NCBI GenBank assembly: GCA_900155495.1
Contig: FTLJ01000039.1
Span: 28,529 to 92,528, forward strand
Source: Porogramme epimiltina
Taxonomy: Eukaryota > Basidiomycota > Agaricomycetes > Polyporales > Polyporaceae
Reading direction: 5' to 3'
Length of the DNA stretch: 64,000 nucleotides
Positions 47,367 to 57,474 of the stretch are shown piece by piece (the stretch's first letter is position 1; each line of letters opens with the position of its first letter). The notes beneath the pieces were generated by a model that was not told the DNA's origin, ran no database searches, and saw only the letters and a list, made by a program, of their open reading frames with translations. A program made the translations under genes and the position numbers.

Positions 47367-49095
47367 TCATGAAAAATTCGGCTCAGATGCCCGAGACACA
47401 GCAGATTGGAGATTAATCCGCGGCTCCTGGCTAATAAAGGTCAGATCATCCGACACGCCCTCATTCTCATCCACTTCGGTGACATAGTAGTCTTCGGACC
47501 CGATGCGGGCACCAATAGAACCCACAACTCTCGCGAATGAGAGCGAGTTCCAGTGATCGTTCTGGGTCGGAAGCGAACCGGACATGCCTCCCCAGGCTGT
47601 ATCTTGGCTCACTGACTGCAAGTGAAGGAGGAAGCGACCGACGAGCACTGATGTCGCGCTGGAAGTTGTTGAGCAATAACTATAGAAGAATGTACGGAGG
47701 TGCACTCACGGTTTCGTGAATAAAGTCACGAAGCTAGCTGAATTGAACGGCTGGACAATCTACAAGGTTGACCATTGAGCGCCGAAACGGAAAGAGGGTT
47801 GATGATGTGGTGCACTCACTGAGAGAAGGGATAAACTGAGGTGCAGAGCGTTGAGGACTAGGAGAATACTTGAAGGTGTTTGAGATGGCCTAGCTCACGG
47901 TAAATAATTTGGAGAGAAGACATACGTAAAGTAGATAGTGCCTGAAAACAAAAATGTAATCTCAGTAAGACGCGGACGACGTACGTGTACTGCCGCTCAC
48001 CGTCTCTAAGGAGAACCTCCGTGAAGGTCTTCATTCGAAGCGTCGCTCTAAATTTATTTTGCCGATGCAGTGTGTACCACGTGATGACGATGAGGATAGC
48101 GTCTGCGATCATCAGAGACACCCTCGACGCAATGGTCACTGAGATGAGATCACCGGAGAAAATAAGTTTTCGCCATGCAACAAGGCAGAACCACGCACAT
48201 CTGAGGTGACTACATCAGCCGGGAGCGAAATTATGTGGAAGTGCGGACCAACCGATGAGAGACATCTGCCGAAATGGATGACGACCCAATGCATCCCAGC
48301 ACTGACACATTCACCCCATGAGTAGTAGTAACTTGGCCCTATGCGATGACGTGGAATTAGCTACCTGCCCTTAGCAGCGACAACATGATACAAAACACCT
48401 ACGACGTTGACTCCAAAGGGGACTAATGACAATATGAACGTAAGCAGAGATAGAGGTTTACTCTGGCTCAACGCAAGGGCGCGGAGTGCTGTGAAAGCTA
48501 GTTCGGGGGTATCAGTCTCATGCGCGGTACGTGAGATGGTTGGGTATACATACCTGCCCATACAGCGTATTGACTCGAGTCGAGGACCTGAGCAGCTTGG
48601 GCGTACTTGTAACAGCTAAAAGGTTTATGGAATCAGTTCCTACAGCGGAAGAAGGGTACGGGACCCGGATGGCCTACAAACCTCTGTGTGAGTGTTAGCA
48701 TCGCATATCTTCTTAAGAAGTAACGACCTACCGGATCGGAGAGAGAAAAGAACGTGGGAAGCATCTCGTACCAAAACACCGTTAAGCTGAGATATCGGTT
48801 TAAAAGGTACAGGCCTACTGAGGCCGTAAATTTGCGGCCCCAGAACAGCCGAATCTCGTCGCTCCAGGTGATAATCCACTCATACGTCAAGAGTACTATA
48901 GCAAGAAGGCGTCAATTCCGTGATTGGAAGGGAAAACATTACATAGATCAGCTCACCAGTCGCCGCAAGGAGGCAGAAGTTCCCGGTCATACTTCAGATT
49001 CGCCATGTCAGAGCCAAGAGTAAGGGAGCCAAAGGGGCTACTCACAAACCGCTAAACTCTTCAGCAAAAGCAGAAGCGTCGGCACCAGAGGCCAT
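47367..49095 (-). CDS. DUF6533 multi-helix membrane protein, third copy
   Basis: The ATG at 49095 opens MASGADASAFAEEFS. A donor GTTTGT to an AG before TACTCTTGACG joins it in frame to the DUF6533 core VLLTYEWIITWSDEIRLFW, then GRKFTASVGLYLLNRYLSL. Further exons read CYKYAQAAQVLDSSQYAVW, FTALRALALSQSK with LLTFILSLVPFGVNVV, MHWVVIHFGRCLSS, ISVTIASRVSLMIADAILIV with TFTEVLLRDG, and the last exon ATSVLVGRFLLHLQ with an acidic tail, ending at 47367. It is the most completely readable of the three copies and appears intact. The role is unknown; the helices imply a membrane location. Confidence 0.78.
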
Positions 49096-50540
49096 TGTTG
49101 AAGTTGAAGACGAAAGGGGAGGAGGGTTCGGAGAGATACCCGATTGAAGAAGGCCAGGAACTGGGATTATAACAGTGTACAGCCCTAGCACCAACAACCG
49201 ATATTGCCTCCTTGATGAACGATGTTCCTGGAGAAATACTAGGTGAATCAAATGAGTCGTAACAGGGGCTATCATTTCTTACGCGTCTGCACGCGACACT
49301 ATAGAGACGAGCTTCAGGATCAGCCGGAGCCATGTGTTTGAGCCATCACTTGAGATACTTTGGTTCAGTAGGCACTTGCGATCGGACGTCCGCAATATCG
49401 AGCAGATATCATCGCGTCCTACGAGATCTATAAAGGGTGTGAAATAGTGTTCTCACACTCCTTCGAAGGATACTTAGCTGGTGGGGCATAGTCTCTGCAC
49501 GTGCTAATTGTCGAGGTCTTGAGGTGGAAGGGATGTAAACCCCGAACATCGGTGTATCATCGCAACTTGATTACACACCGCTGGTGCCACGTTGCGCGGA
49601 TCAGAATATCATGCGGGATCGCCGGCCAAACACTTGCCAAGCGGTGCACCACCTTGCCCCTTTGCTTGGCCTTTCGCTTCAGGACTTGAAAGTTGAAGAG
49701 GCCGAAGTGTTGAGGCTTGCGAGTTGATACTAGCTAGGTTTCCTCTCAAAGTTAGCGTCCAGCTGCCTGTCTCCGTAAACGTGGTCCTAGGAAATATGAT
49801 TGCATGATGATGTGGTCACCACAGGGCTATTTACTATTTGAATTCTCACCAAGTTCAAGTCGTCATATGTACTCGCCCACGTCATCGGTTTGTGTGAACG
49901 GCGACGTGGAGAGGCACGTATATTCAATTTCCACGTGTTACAGGCTATCCCAATTCCAATTTTCAACGTGGCATTGGCAACTGTTATCTGACGACTCTGA
50001 AACGTATGGACTATACGTAGAAGAAAACGTCTCTGGGAAGTCTGACAATATTGTCAATGTTAGTGCGAACTTCAACATAAAGTTCGACGTACCATGCAAC
50101 ACGAAGCCTTCCCGCTCGCGGTAATCCCCCAAAGGGAGAAAGGAGTGTGAAATATCTACAATTTCCACGACGCAGATGACGACATTGCGGGGTAACCAGG
50201 TACAGTAGGCACTTTGTGCGACGGACTTCCGGCAGTAGCAGCATAGCAGCACAGCGATGCACAATACAGATACAGTACAGTAGCTTCAGCACGACGAGAT
50301 GACAGGGAATACCAATGATGACGAATAAACAAAAGAGATGAGATGTGCGAGAGTGGATGAGACCCGAGTCCGTGAGATTAGATAGACGAAAATTACGTGC
50401 GAGGGATGAACGAAGGCGACGTGTAGAGCGGATGGAGGCGTGTGAATATATATACGTGGGGAGGGACCGGAGGGGACAACTGAGTGAAGAGGGCAGGGTG
50501 ACAGGGAGGGGAGGAAGATGGTGCTAATGTCACGGGCACT
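49096..50540. other. AT-richer spacer
   Basis: There is no gene I can support. A 106-codon plus-strand frame at 49804-50124 shows no domain. The last part before 50541 should hold the 3' untranslated region of IRE1. Confidence 0.4.
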
Positions 50541-53500
50541 TCAATCCCTCAACTCATAGTACGTGCGGAACATGGACTCCGTCCGGAGGATCGAATCTCC
50601 TATGACCTCATGCACATGAAGGAACAGGTTGGGGAACCTCCGCGTGAAGTACGCAAGGAAGCCCTCGGGCATTGACCCGAGCAGCCGCTTGACGTTGTCT
50701 GGTAGGTCCTGGTAATGGTGTTTCTGCATATCCGCGATGAGTCGTCGGTCGCAACATCACGGGACGGAGGTCATGAACACACCTTGTTCCTCAGTGCACG
50801 CAGTAGATCCTGCACGCTCCTCCCGTCGTACTTGCGGAACTTGCCCAGATTGTCGATGAAGAGCTTGTCAAGGCGCGCATGCCAGTCATGACCGACAACG
50901 TCCACCGCGCCCATCTCGAGTGCGAGCAAGTGAGCGTCCTTCGGGTCGCGACACATGATCTCAAACCTATCGGACGCATCCTGCAGGAACGCGAGGCGCT
51001 TGCCCGGGTCCCAGAAGTACGGATGCAGCAGACACGTACTTGTATCTGGCCTGTGTCCACGCGAGACATCAGTACTATCCCATCAGCAGCAGGTCAAGAG
51101 CCACGTACCTGTCACGCGCCTCCGGACTGAGCATCTTCGTGATCAGGTCCACACCCTCCGCGCCTTCCTCCCCGAATCGTTCCAGCCCATCCAAGCACTT
51201 TGATCCCTTGAGAATGTTGAACTCGCGCTCGAACCGGTCCCCGAAGGGGTGGGACCCGTTCGTGAGCACATAATAGTAAAGACATCCGAGCGCGAAGATG
51301 TCGACCGACTTTGTCAACCGCGTCGGCGTCCCCGCACTGCTCCCTCCTGAGGCACCGGAAACAGTCGCGACGCTGCCGCGGCTCGACTGCGACTCATCGC
51401 CCGCACCCGCGTCGTCGAGCTTCACCTCGCCCCTAAGGATCTCAGGCGCGCGCCAGCCGACAGTGCCCGCGGCCATTGCTCCGTGCGCAGTCGGCAAGAA
51501 GCTGGTTTGGTCGAGCTCGAGGCGCTTGCACAGGCCAAAGTCTGAGATGAGCATGCGGTGGCCGGCGTTGTCACCGCCCGCACCGCGCTTTGCGTGGGAG
51601 ACGAGGATATTTTGCGGCTTGATATCGCGGTGCACGATCTTGAGCGCGTGTAGGTGCCGCAGGCCCGCGGTGATCTGGCGTAGGGCGCGCTTTGGCTCGA
51701 AGGCAACGACGAGCTCGCGGTGAGCATCAGGGCGCTCGATGACGTCCGCGAGCGACGCGGGGCAGAGCTCGAGCGCAATGTAAAGGAAGTTGGAATGCGC
51801 TTCCTGGTAGTAGTAGCGAATGACGTTCGGGTGATCGTCCGATTCTTGGAGGACATTGACTTCGCGCGAGGCGAGGGTGACGAAGTCGGCGAGCATGCGC
51901 TTCACGGCGACCGCGCGGCCTTGAAGCGAGCCTTTGAAAACGACCGTCCCGTGGGAACCCATCCCTACAACAGGACGGTGTCAGTACTTGACATGAGTGA
52001 ATGTTAGTATATACGTACCTAACACAGTGTCCGACACAACCAAAGTCGGCGCGGCTTGCACGGGAGGCGTAGAAGGTGCGAGAATAATCGACGGCACAGC
52101 AGCGGGAGCGTCTTTCGGAGGCTCCGCGCTCCCGTTCGAATTTGAGGTGGCAGTCAGTTCCGGCTGATCCATGCCTTCGTCCGCAGGGATGACGATCGCA
52201 ATTGCTCCCTTTTTCTTCTTCCCGCGCTTCCTCCGAATACCTTTGCGCTTGCCTGGGGTGTCTGGAGAGTCGCCCTCCTTCTCCGAATCCTCGCCTTCTG
52301 CTGCAGAGTTGGCGCCATCTACTGGCTCGGGGGTGTCCGGTACAAAGAGGAGTTGCTTCGCTTGTGGAAGTTCGACCGGCGTCGTGTCGGGAGTTTCTGG
52401 CATCGGTTCGGCGACGCCACCGGAAATCTTCTCGCCCAGAGGGGTCGGCTCGTCCGCAACGGGTTGTGTAGAAGGTGTTCCGACTTCCGGGAGTGTAGAA
52501 GAGAGCGATGGCGGGGAGGGAGGAGGGGAGGACAGGAATTTCCGGATCGACATCCATAGTAGGAGAGCGATGGCACATAAGGCGAACGCCGAGAACGCCT
52601 GCGCAGACCCGCTCATCGCCATCAGACTAGAGGCAGGTCGAACCTCTAAGCGTGATGGGTCAGAACCGTTCGTCCAGCCCGGCGGGGGTCGCATGGAGCC
52701 GTTCATGACATCCGAGGAAGGGGGTACAAGAGGTTCTTCGCGAATACCAGTAGCGGGTTCGTTGTAGTTGAAGGGCGGAGAGGACGGAGGAGGCGAGACG
52801 GAGGGCGCACCATCCAATAATCTGCTCAACCTCGACTGGCTGTCTGACCCCAGCTTCTTCACTCCCGTGAGGCACCTGACGTCTATGTAACCGTTCTCGC
52901 AACGCTCGCGCAGTTTGCGAGCTTGAGCCTTGCGCTTTACGCCGTCCACGTCCTTAGGCAAGTCCCGATCGTAGTCGTAAGTGGGGTCGAACACGGAGTC
53001 GGGAGGGGGGTCTATGGAGCGCAGATGGCGGTTGTTACCTTCATTGGAGTCGCCGAAGACGACGAGGGGAAAGCGGTCGGGGGTCATAGCGTACAAGGAG
53101 CCGCTCTCTTCAACGAGCCCAACGTAGGCAGCATCTAGGTTGGGTAAACGCTGGTGTTGGGCGGCGGAAGTGAGATCAGGGAGGATATCTTGGAGGCGAG
53201 GCTGGGGTTGGACAAGGATGAATGGTTGCTCGCGCTTGGGGGACTTGAGAACGTCGAATGTGGCGACACTGGACGAACATGAATACCCAGAGAGCAGGAA
53301 GACGTCAAAGCGTGCTCACATGGGGTTGGAGAACTGCTGGTACCACATCAGATGTGCGTTGGGAGGCGAATCGGGGGATTCAGTAGTTGCAGCCCTGAAA
53401 GAGATGATCTTGCCAGTAGGGAGAGACTGGATATAGGTATCGTCCGCGGTGTGTTGGTAGAGGGTCTGGAATGCATGGTCTTGGTTGTTGGGCCCATATG

Positions 53501-54315
53501 TAGAGAAAGACAGCCGTTGAATATGAGGACGACCGCCCGAGCCCTTAGGGGGATTGGTGCGAATAGCCAAATGGTAATCTGGAGGGGAGGTGGGAATGGG
53601 TAGGCTACAGTATAGCCCGAATTGACATACCTGTACGCCCGATATAAACTTCTCTCGGTGGGGATGTGTCTTTCGGAGGTTTTGTGCCGTCTAACTCGTC
53701 GAGGTCGAGGTCTTGCGAAGTCTCGGAGACGTCCTCGAAGGGCTGCCACGGACACTTTGGATCCATGGTACCCTTTATCCTACCCGTCTCTAGCTCCACA
53801 AGGAGCAAAGAGCTCTCCTTGCTCCCCACGAAGAGTCTTCCGTCCTCGTCTCCTGCGAAGCTGTACGGTGACATGTCCACAAGCTGGGGCATGGAGAATG
53901 GAAGACGGTGGAGGGGGCTATCTGGAGAAGACATGACGTAGATGTCGCCGGTCTGGGGTTCAATCACGTATATTTCTCTACGCGCGTCGTCGTCGTCGGT
54001 GAGGTCCGGGTCGATGTCGGGGTGTTCTGTGCGAACCAGGGGGCCAAAGGCAGCGGGCGCAGGTCCAGAGGAAGCCATGGACCAGATGGCGGCACCTGAG
54101 GTCCTATTGAGCGCATGGAGCTTGCCGTCTACCGAGGCGACAAGGACGATGTCGAGAAGTTCGAGGCCATCATGTGTGTTGGGGAGGCGACTGTCGGGTA
54201 CGGCGTTGACTTGGGTTGAGAGTTCCTTGCCGACGTTGGCCCGGAGGGAAAGGACTTCCGCCAGACATAGACCTGCAGTGAGGAGGAAGGCAGAGAGAAC
54301 GAAGATTGGATTCAT
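50541..54315 (-). CDS. IRE1: IRE1, unfolded-protein-response sensor kinase/endoribonuclease (about 1,180 aa)
   Basis: The ATG at 54315 opens a signal peptide (MNPIFVLSAFLLTAGLCLAE). The luminal domain follows with DIVLVASVDGKLHALN, GAAIWSMAS, IYVIEPQTGDIYVM, DGRLFVGSKESSLLLVEL and, in later exons, LVQPQPRLQDILPDL and SGSLYAMTPDRFPLVVFG. One helix (AFSAFALCAIALLLWMSI) leads to a basic linker. After an intron the kinase shows GSHGTVVFKG, AVAVKRML, HRDIKPQNIL, DFG (ISDFGLCKRL), WRAPEIL and VDIFALGCLYYYVL, with a Ser-rich insert before it. The KEN RNase shows FLQDASDRFEI, KHHYQDLP, YFTRRFPNLFLHVHE and ends at 50541. About six exons. It sits in the ER membrane and splices the HAC1-type mRNA. Confidence 0.93.
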
Positions 54316-54517
54316 TCCATGCGAGGAGTGAAGAGCCAAGGAGTCGACTTGGAGCGGAGGATGCGGAGGGGAGAAGATGTCAAGTCAAGAGCGCAGTTCG
54401 GTATGTGTTTAACACTTGAACGAGTATGGGACACGACTGGCCCATCACAGCATCCGTGGCGCCGGGAGGCCTGAGGAGAATAGCGACATATACGTTTTTG
54501 CGCTCAAAGACTTCTAT

Positions 54518-54625
54518 GGCCCAATGGTCTAGTAGTATGATACGGCCTTCGGGCGTGAGCCCTCCTGAAAACAGGACTTGCTTACGTAAGCATATTTGGC
54601 TGTGGCCCCGGGTTCAGGTCACGCC
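54518..54625 (+). tRNA. Proline tRNA (anticodon CGG) with intron, truncated in the T-arm
   Basis: The 5' two thirds read as tRNA-Pro: acceptor strand GGCCCAA, D-arm GGTCTAGTAGTATGAT, anticodon stem CGGCC, loop TTCGGG with anticodon CGG, an intron of about 44 bases, then the matching 3' stem GGCTG. The B-box begins GGTTCA, but the T-stem does not close and no 3' acceptor strand (TTGGGCC) follows. The gene is therefore cut at about 54616. It lies about 200 bases upstream of IRE1 and points away from it. Confidence 0.5.
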
Positions 54626-54728
54626 CTTGTCTTTTGCTAAGACAATGCCCCTTTTTACGGCATCCATCCCTTACAATCTTCTCTGCAGCGCGACACTCGC
54701 TTGACTTGCTGGCACGCACACGCGCAGT

Positions 54729-54911
54729 TCGAAGGGCTGCCACGGACACTTTGGATCCATTGTACCCTTGATCCTGCCCGTCTCTAGCTCCACAAGAAGC
54801 AACGAGCTCTCCTTGCTCCCCACGAAGAGTCTCCCGTCCTCGTCTCCTGCCAAGCCGTATGGGCACATGTCCACGAGCTGAGGCATGGAGAAGGGAAGGC
54901 GATGGCGGGGA
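54729..54911 (-). pseudogene. IRE1: Truncated duplicate of an IRE1 luminal-domain segment
   Basis: The minus strand repeats the IRE1 segment at about 53735-53918 with only scattered base differences: MPQLVDMCPYGLAGDEDGR, LFVGSKESSLLLVELETGR, IKGTMDPKCPWQPFE. The copy has neither the flanking IRE1 sequence nor splice partners. It is in the same orientation as IRE1 and about 1 kb upstream of the source segment. Confidence 0.9.
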
Positions 54912-55186
54912 CTACTGCAGAAATTCTATCAGATGAGGACCCTTATTACGTCCCTTTCTGCTGCTCATGCAAATCCCTCCCAGAAGCCCCCAGTCCCCCT
55001 TATATTCCGAGTACGTAGCGGTGAGTTCCTTCCCCGTAAATTCCCCATGAACAACTCCAGTGGAATATACAGCTTTCGGCGCGCCCCTCCGCCCAGCGCG
55101 GTGAGTGCCTTTATCTCTTCCTACTAGTGACCTCGTCTCATCTCCCCCAGTGCGTTCTCATCCACGGTGTACTCGCCGCAGAGCTC

Positions 55187-55659
55187 ATGAGGCCCGAGGG
55201 GGGGCCACCGCCCCCCCACGCCGGGAGGGATGCCCCCTCCCAGCCCACCCTCACACAAATAACCCCGCCCGATCACTCCGGGCGGGACCACGCCGCCCCG
55301 ATGCCGGGCGACGTTCCCGCAGTAGCATGCGGCCCCCCTTCCCTACTCCCTCTCCCCACAACGTTCGACACCGACGAACTCCCCGACCTGGTCGACGTAG
55401 ACCCGGTCGGGGAGTTCGAATACGACTCCAGTTACGGCGCGGTTGTCACTCAGGTGCGCTACCAATGGTTCCTGCCCTTTTGCTCTGCTCACTCACGCTC
55501 GACCCCACTGTCTAGAAGGGCATCAGCGAAGAGGTCCAGGACAGCGACCCTGTCACTGGCCCCCGCGCCCCCACGGAATACGGCGGCACCAATGTTTCCG
55601 CTGACGTTGGCGCCGCCCAAAAAAAAGGGCCGCTCAATGGAGGCCCCGCGACGTCCTGA
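55187..55659 (+). CDS. Hypothetical Pro/Asp-rich protein, 5' end uncertain
   Basis: Exons 55187-55453 and 55516-55659 are joined by a 62-base intron (GTGCGC..CTAG) and keep frame (136 codons plus stop). The protein is Pro-rich at first (GGPPPPHAGRD), then acidic (FDTDELPDLVDVDPVGEFEYD), and ends in a Lys/Gly-rich tail. More exons upstream are likely: about 54920-55010 reads DEDPYYVPFCCSCKSLPEAP with a CCxC group. Function is not recognised. It lies among broken gene pieces. Confidence 0.4.
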
Positions 55660-55809
55660 GTTGGGAGACTCTCCAGGGATTTTTTGACACAATGTATTGT
55701 AAAGACGTGCGGCCCAAAAATTGATACGTTTCAATTTGCATGCTGTCTTGTGCAGGTGGCGGAGTCGCCCCCTCTGATTTGTTCGGTGTTCCTATCCAAA
55801 TATTGACAG

Positions 55810-55862
55810 GTTTGGTGCGCGTCACCACCTGCGAACCGACCTCGAAGAAAGCGCAAGAAATG
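55810..55862 (+). pseudogene. NmrA-like gene fragment 1
   Basis: Reads VRVTTCEPTSKKAQEM after an acceptor-like TTGACAG, matching RVTTRDPSSKNAQEL of fragment 2. Only this exon piece is recognisable. Confidence 0.5.
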
Positions 55863-55990
55863 TCGTGTGGCAACGAGCAGACCCATGTGATGTCGTGGCA
55901 GATAGGTCGTTGCGGATTACATTTTGATTACACGGCCTACACAAGATATCCCACATCTAACTGCCTAGTGCTCTCCACACCTCTCGCAAC

Positions 55991-56404
55991 GTGTCGTCGA
56001 ACAACAGTACCGTAGCGAACGTTGTCATCCTCGGAGGGACGGGCGAGCTTGGTGAGTCTGAGCTGGTGTACGCGCTTGGATTTTACCATGTAATAACCCT
56101 ATCAAACAGGCGCACACGTTTCTTCCATCTTCGTGTCACCACCCGAGACCCTTCTTCGAAGAACGCACAGGAGCTCGCCAATAAGGGTGCGGAGATTTTT
56201 GCGCTGAGCATCCCCTGGGACATCGATCTCGAAGGAGCCAACGTGGTAGTCAACGTCCTCCCAGTAGCGTGTGCCTTGATCCGATCCTGCAGCACCTTGG
56301 TCAAATCCGGCATGAAGGTTTACTTTGTGAGCGAGTTCGCGGGGTTGGTGCATCGCCACGGCTTGTTGTCTGCTCTTCTCCTGGTTGCATCCATTCCCCG
56401 ATAA
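55991..56404 (+). pseudogene. NmrA-like (NAD(P)-binding) gene fragment 2
   Basis: The N-terminal third of an NmrA/isoflavone-reductase-like protein. It reads SSNNSTVANVVILGGTGELG (Rossmann glycine loop), a GTGAGT..CAG intron, then RVTTRDPSSKNAQELANKG, DLEGANVVVNVLP and VKSGMKVYFVSEFAG. The codon where family members begin is GTG, not ATG. The intron join is off frame by one base, and nothing after VSEFAG continues the family. A dead fragment is the simplest reading. Confidence 0.65.
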
Positions 56405-56652
56405 GAACAGCGCGCTCCCGAGCAAGATCCCGGCCCTCCGTCCTCACGCTATCCCATGTGGTCTGCACACCGGCTCTGCTCGCACACTGCTTGTCTCGTC
56501 TCTGTCCCCACGCGATCCGCACGCCCGACCCCCAACATTTGGGCGTCGGGCGTCCGTCTGGTACCGTTTAGGTTTTTTGTACTCTCACAAAGTGACCTGT
56601 AATTATTCACTAGAGGCACCATCACTCTCGCCAGTCATGTGCTAGCCACAAT

Positions 56653-56910
56653 TCACTCATGAACCCAAACCCCACACAATTTACTGGAGAGATGGAGCTG
56701 ATGCGCGGCCACTGCATCTGCCATCGGGGGCACGTTCTTGAGTTTCGCGTGCACGCGTGAGTGGAGGGCCTTGATCACGCCCTCGTCTCTGAAGTAGTCG
56801 ATGCGCTTTCCGTTCAGGATGCCGACGCGGATGTGCATCCCAGCCCCGCTGCTACGTAGGAAGTTGACGACATTCCGGATTTCTTGCGAGGCCATGGACT
56901 GCTGCTCCAT
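56653..56910 (-). pseudogene. SEC62: SEC62 N-terminal fragment
   Basis: From the ATG at 56910 the frame reads MEQQSMASQEIRNVVNFLRSS, then RVGILNGKRIDYFRD, VIKALHSRVHAKLKNVPP, the characteristic start of the ER translocation protein Sec62. After about 60 residues the likeness fades (MADAVAAHQLHLSS), and neither the central part nor the membrane helices follow on the minus strand. It is a partial copy; the functional gene must be elsewhere. Confidence 0.75.
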
Positions 56911-57370
56911 AACGAATTACTAAAGGGAGGTATAACGTATGGAGAAGACCAGTCCACGTCACCGTCCTTCGCTGGTAAGGTCCCCAGACGGCCTGTGGTT
57001 GGCTTCAAGGTTTGTCACTAGAAATTATGCTGCGGTAAGCCCGCAGCATTCCTGAGTCCTAGGCGTCCCCAGAGAGCTCCTCGCCCTCCCTGGGGTCCAC
57101 CGTCCCTATACATCAACGCAAGACACATCATATGCCAGCGGGCTTTTCGGCGCTATTCCCGTCCTGTGGCAACTGGCATGAGGAAGGGCTTGGCCGCGCC
57201 ACTGCCGCGCTGGCGCCCGGGGCAACCAGCTGCGCTCTCTCGACTAGCAACTTGCCTCCACGTCAACACCCCGCGATTTTCCCTGCAGTAATTCAGGACC
57301 CATCTTTTGCTGTCGCACACCTGAAGCTACTCGTCTCTCTGCTCGAAGCTCTCCATCCAAGACCCTTGAG
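56911..57370. other. Spacer before the recombinase gene
   Basis: An 82-codon plus-strand frame at 57132-57380 has no domain. The stretch holds the upstream region of the recombinase gene. Confidence 0.35.
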
Positions 57371-57445
57371 GCGAAGGTGAGGGTTTATATCAGCGTCCGA
57401 GTGGACAGCGTCCACTCGGACGCCGATATAAACCCTCGTCTTCGC
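57371..57445. repeat. Hairpin-forming inverted repeat with opposed TATA boxes
   Basis: Arms 57381-57405 and 57411-57435 are 25 bases with one mismatch around a 5-base loop (CAGCG). They extend outward to 35 bases with three mismatches. Each arm carries GATATAAACCC, so a TATA box points both ways. The plus-strand one (57427-57432) lies 43 bases before the recombinase ATG. It could be a promoter, a protein-binding site, or both. Confidence 0.9.
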
Positions 57446-57474
57446 CCGGCCGTCTCTCAAGCCCCCTTCGTCCG

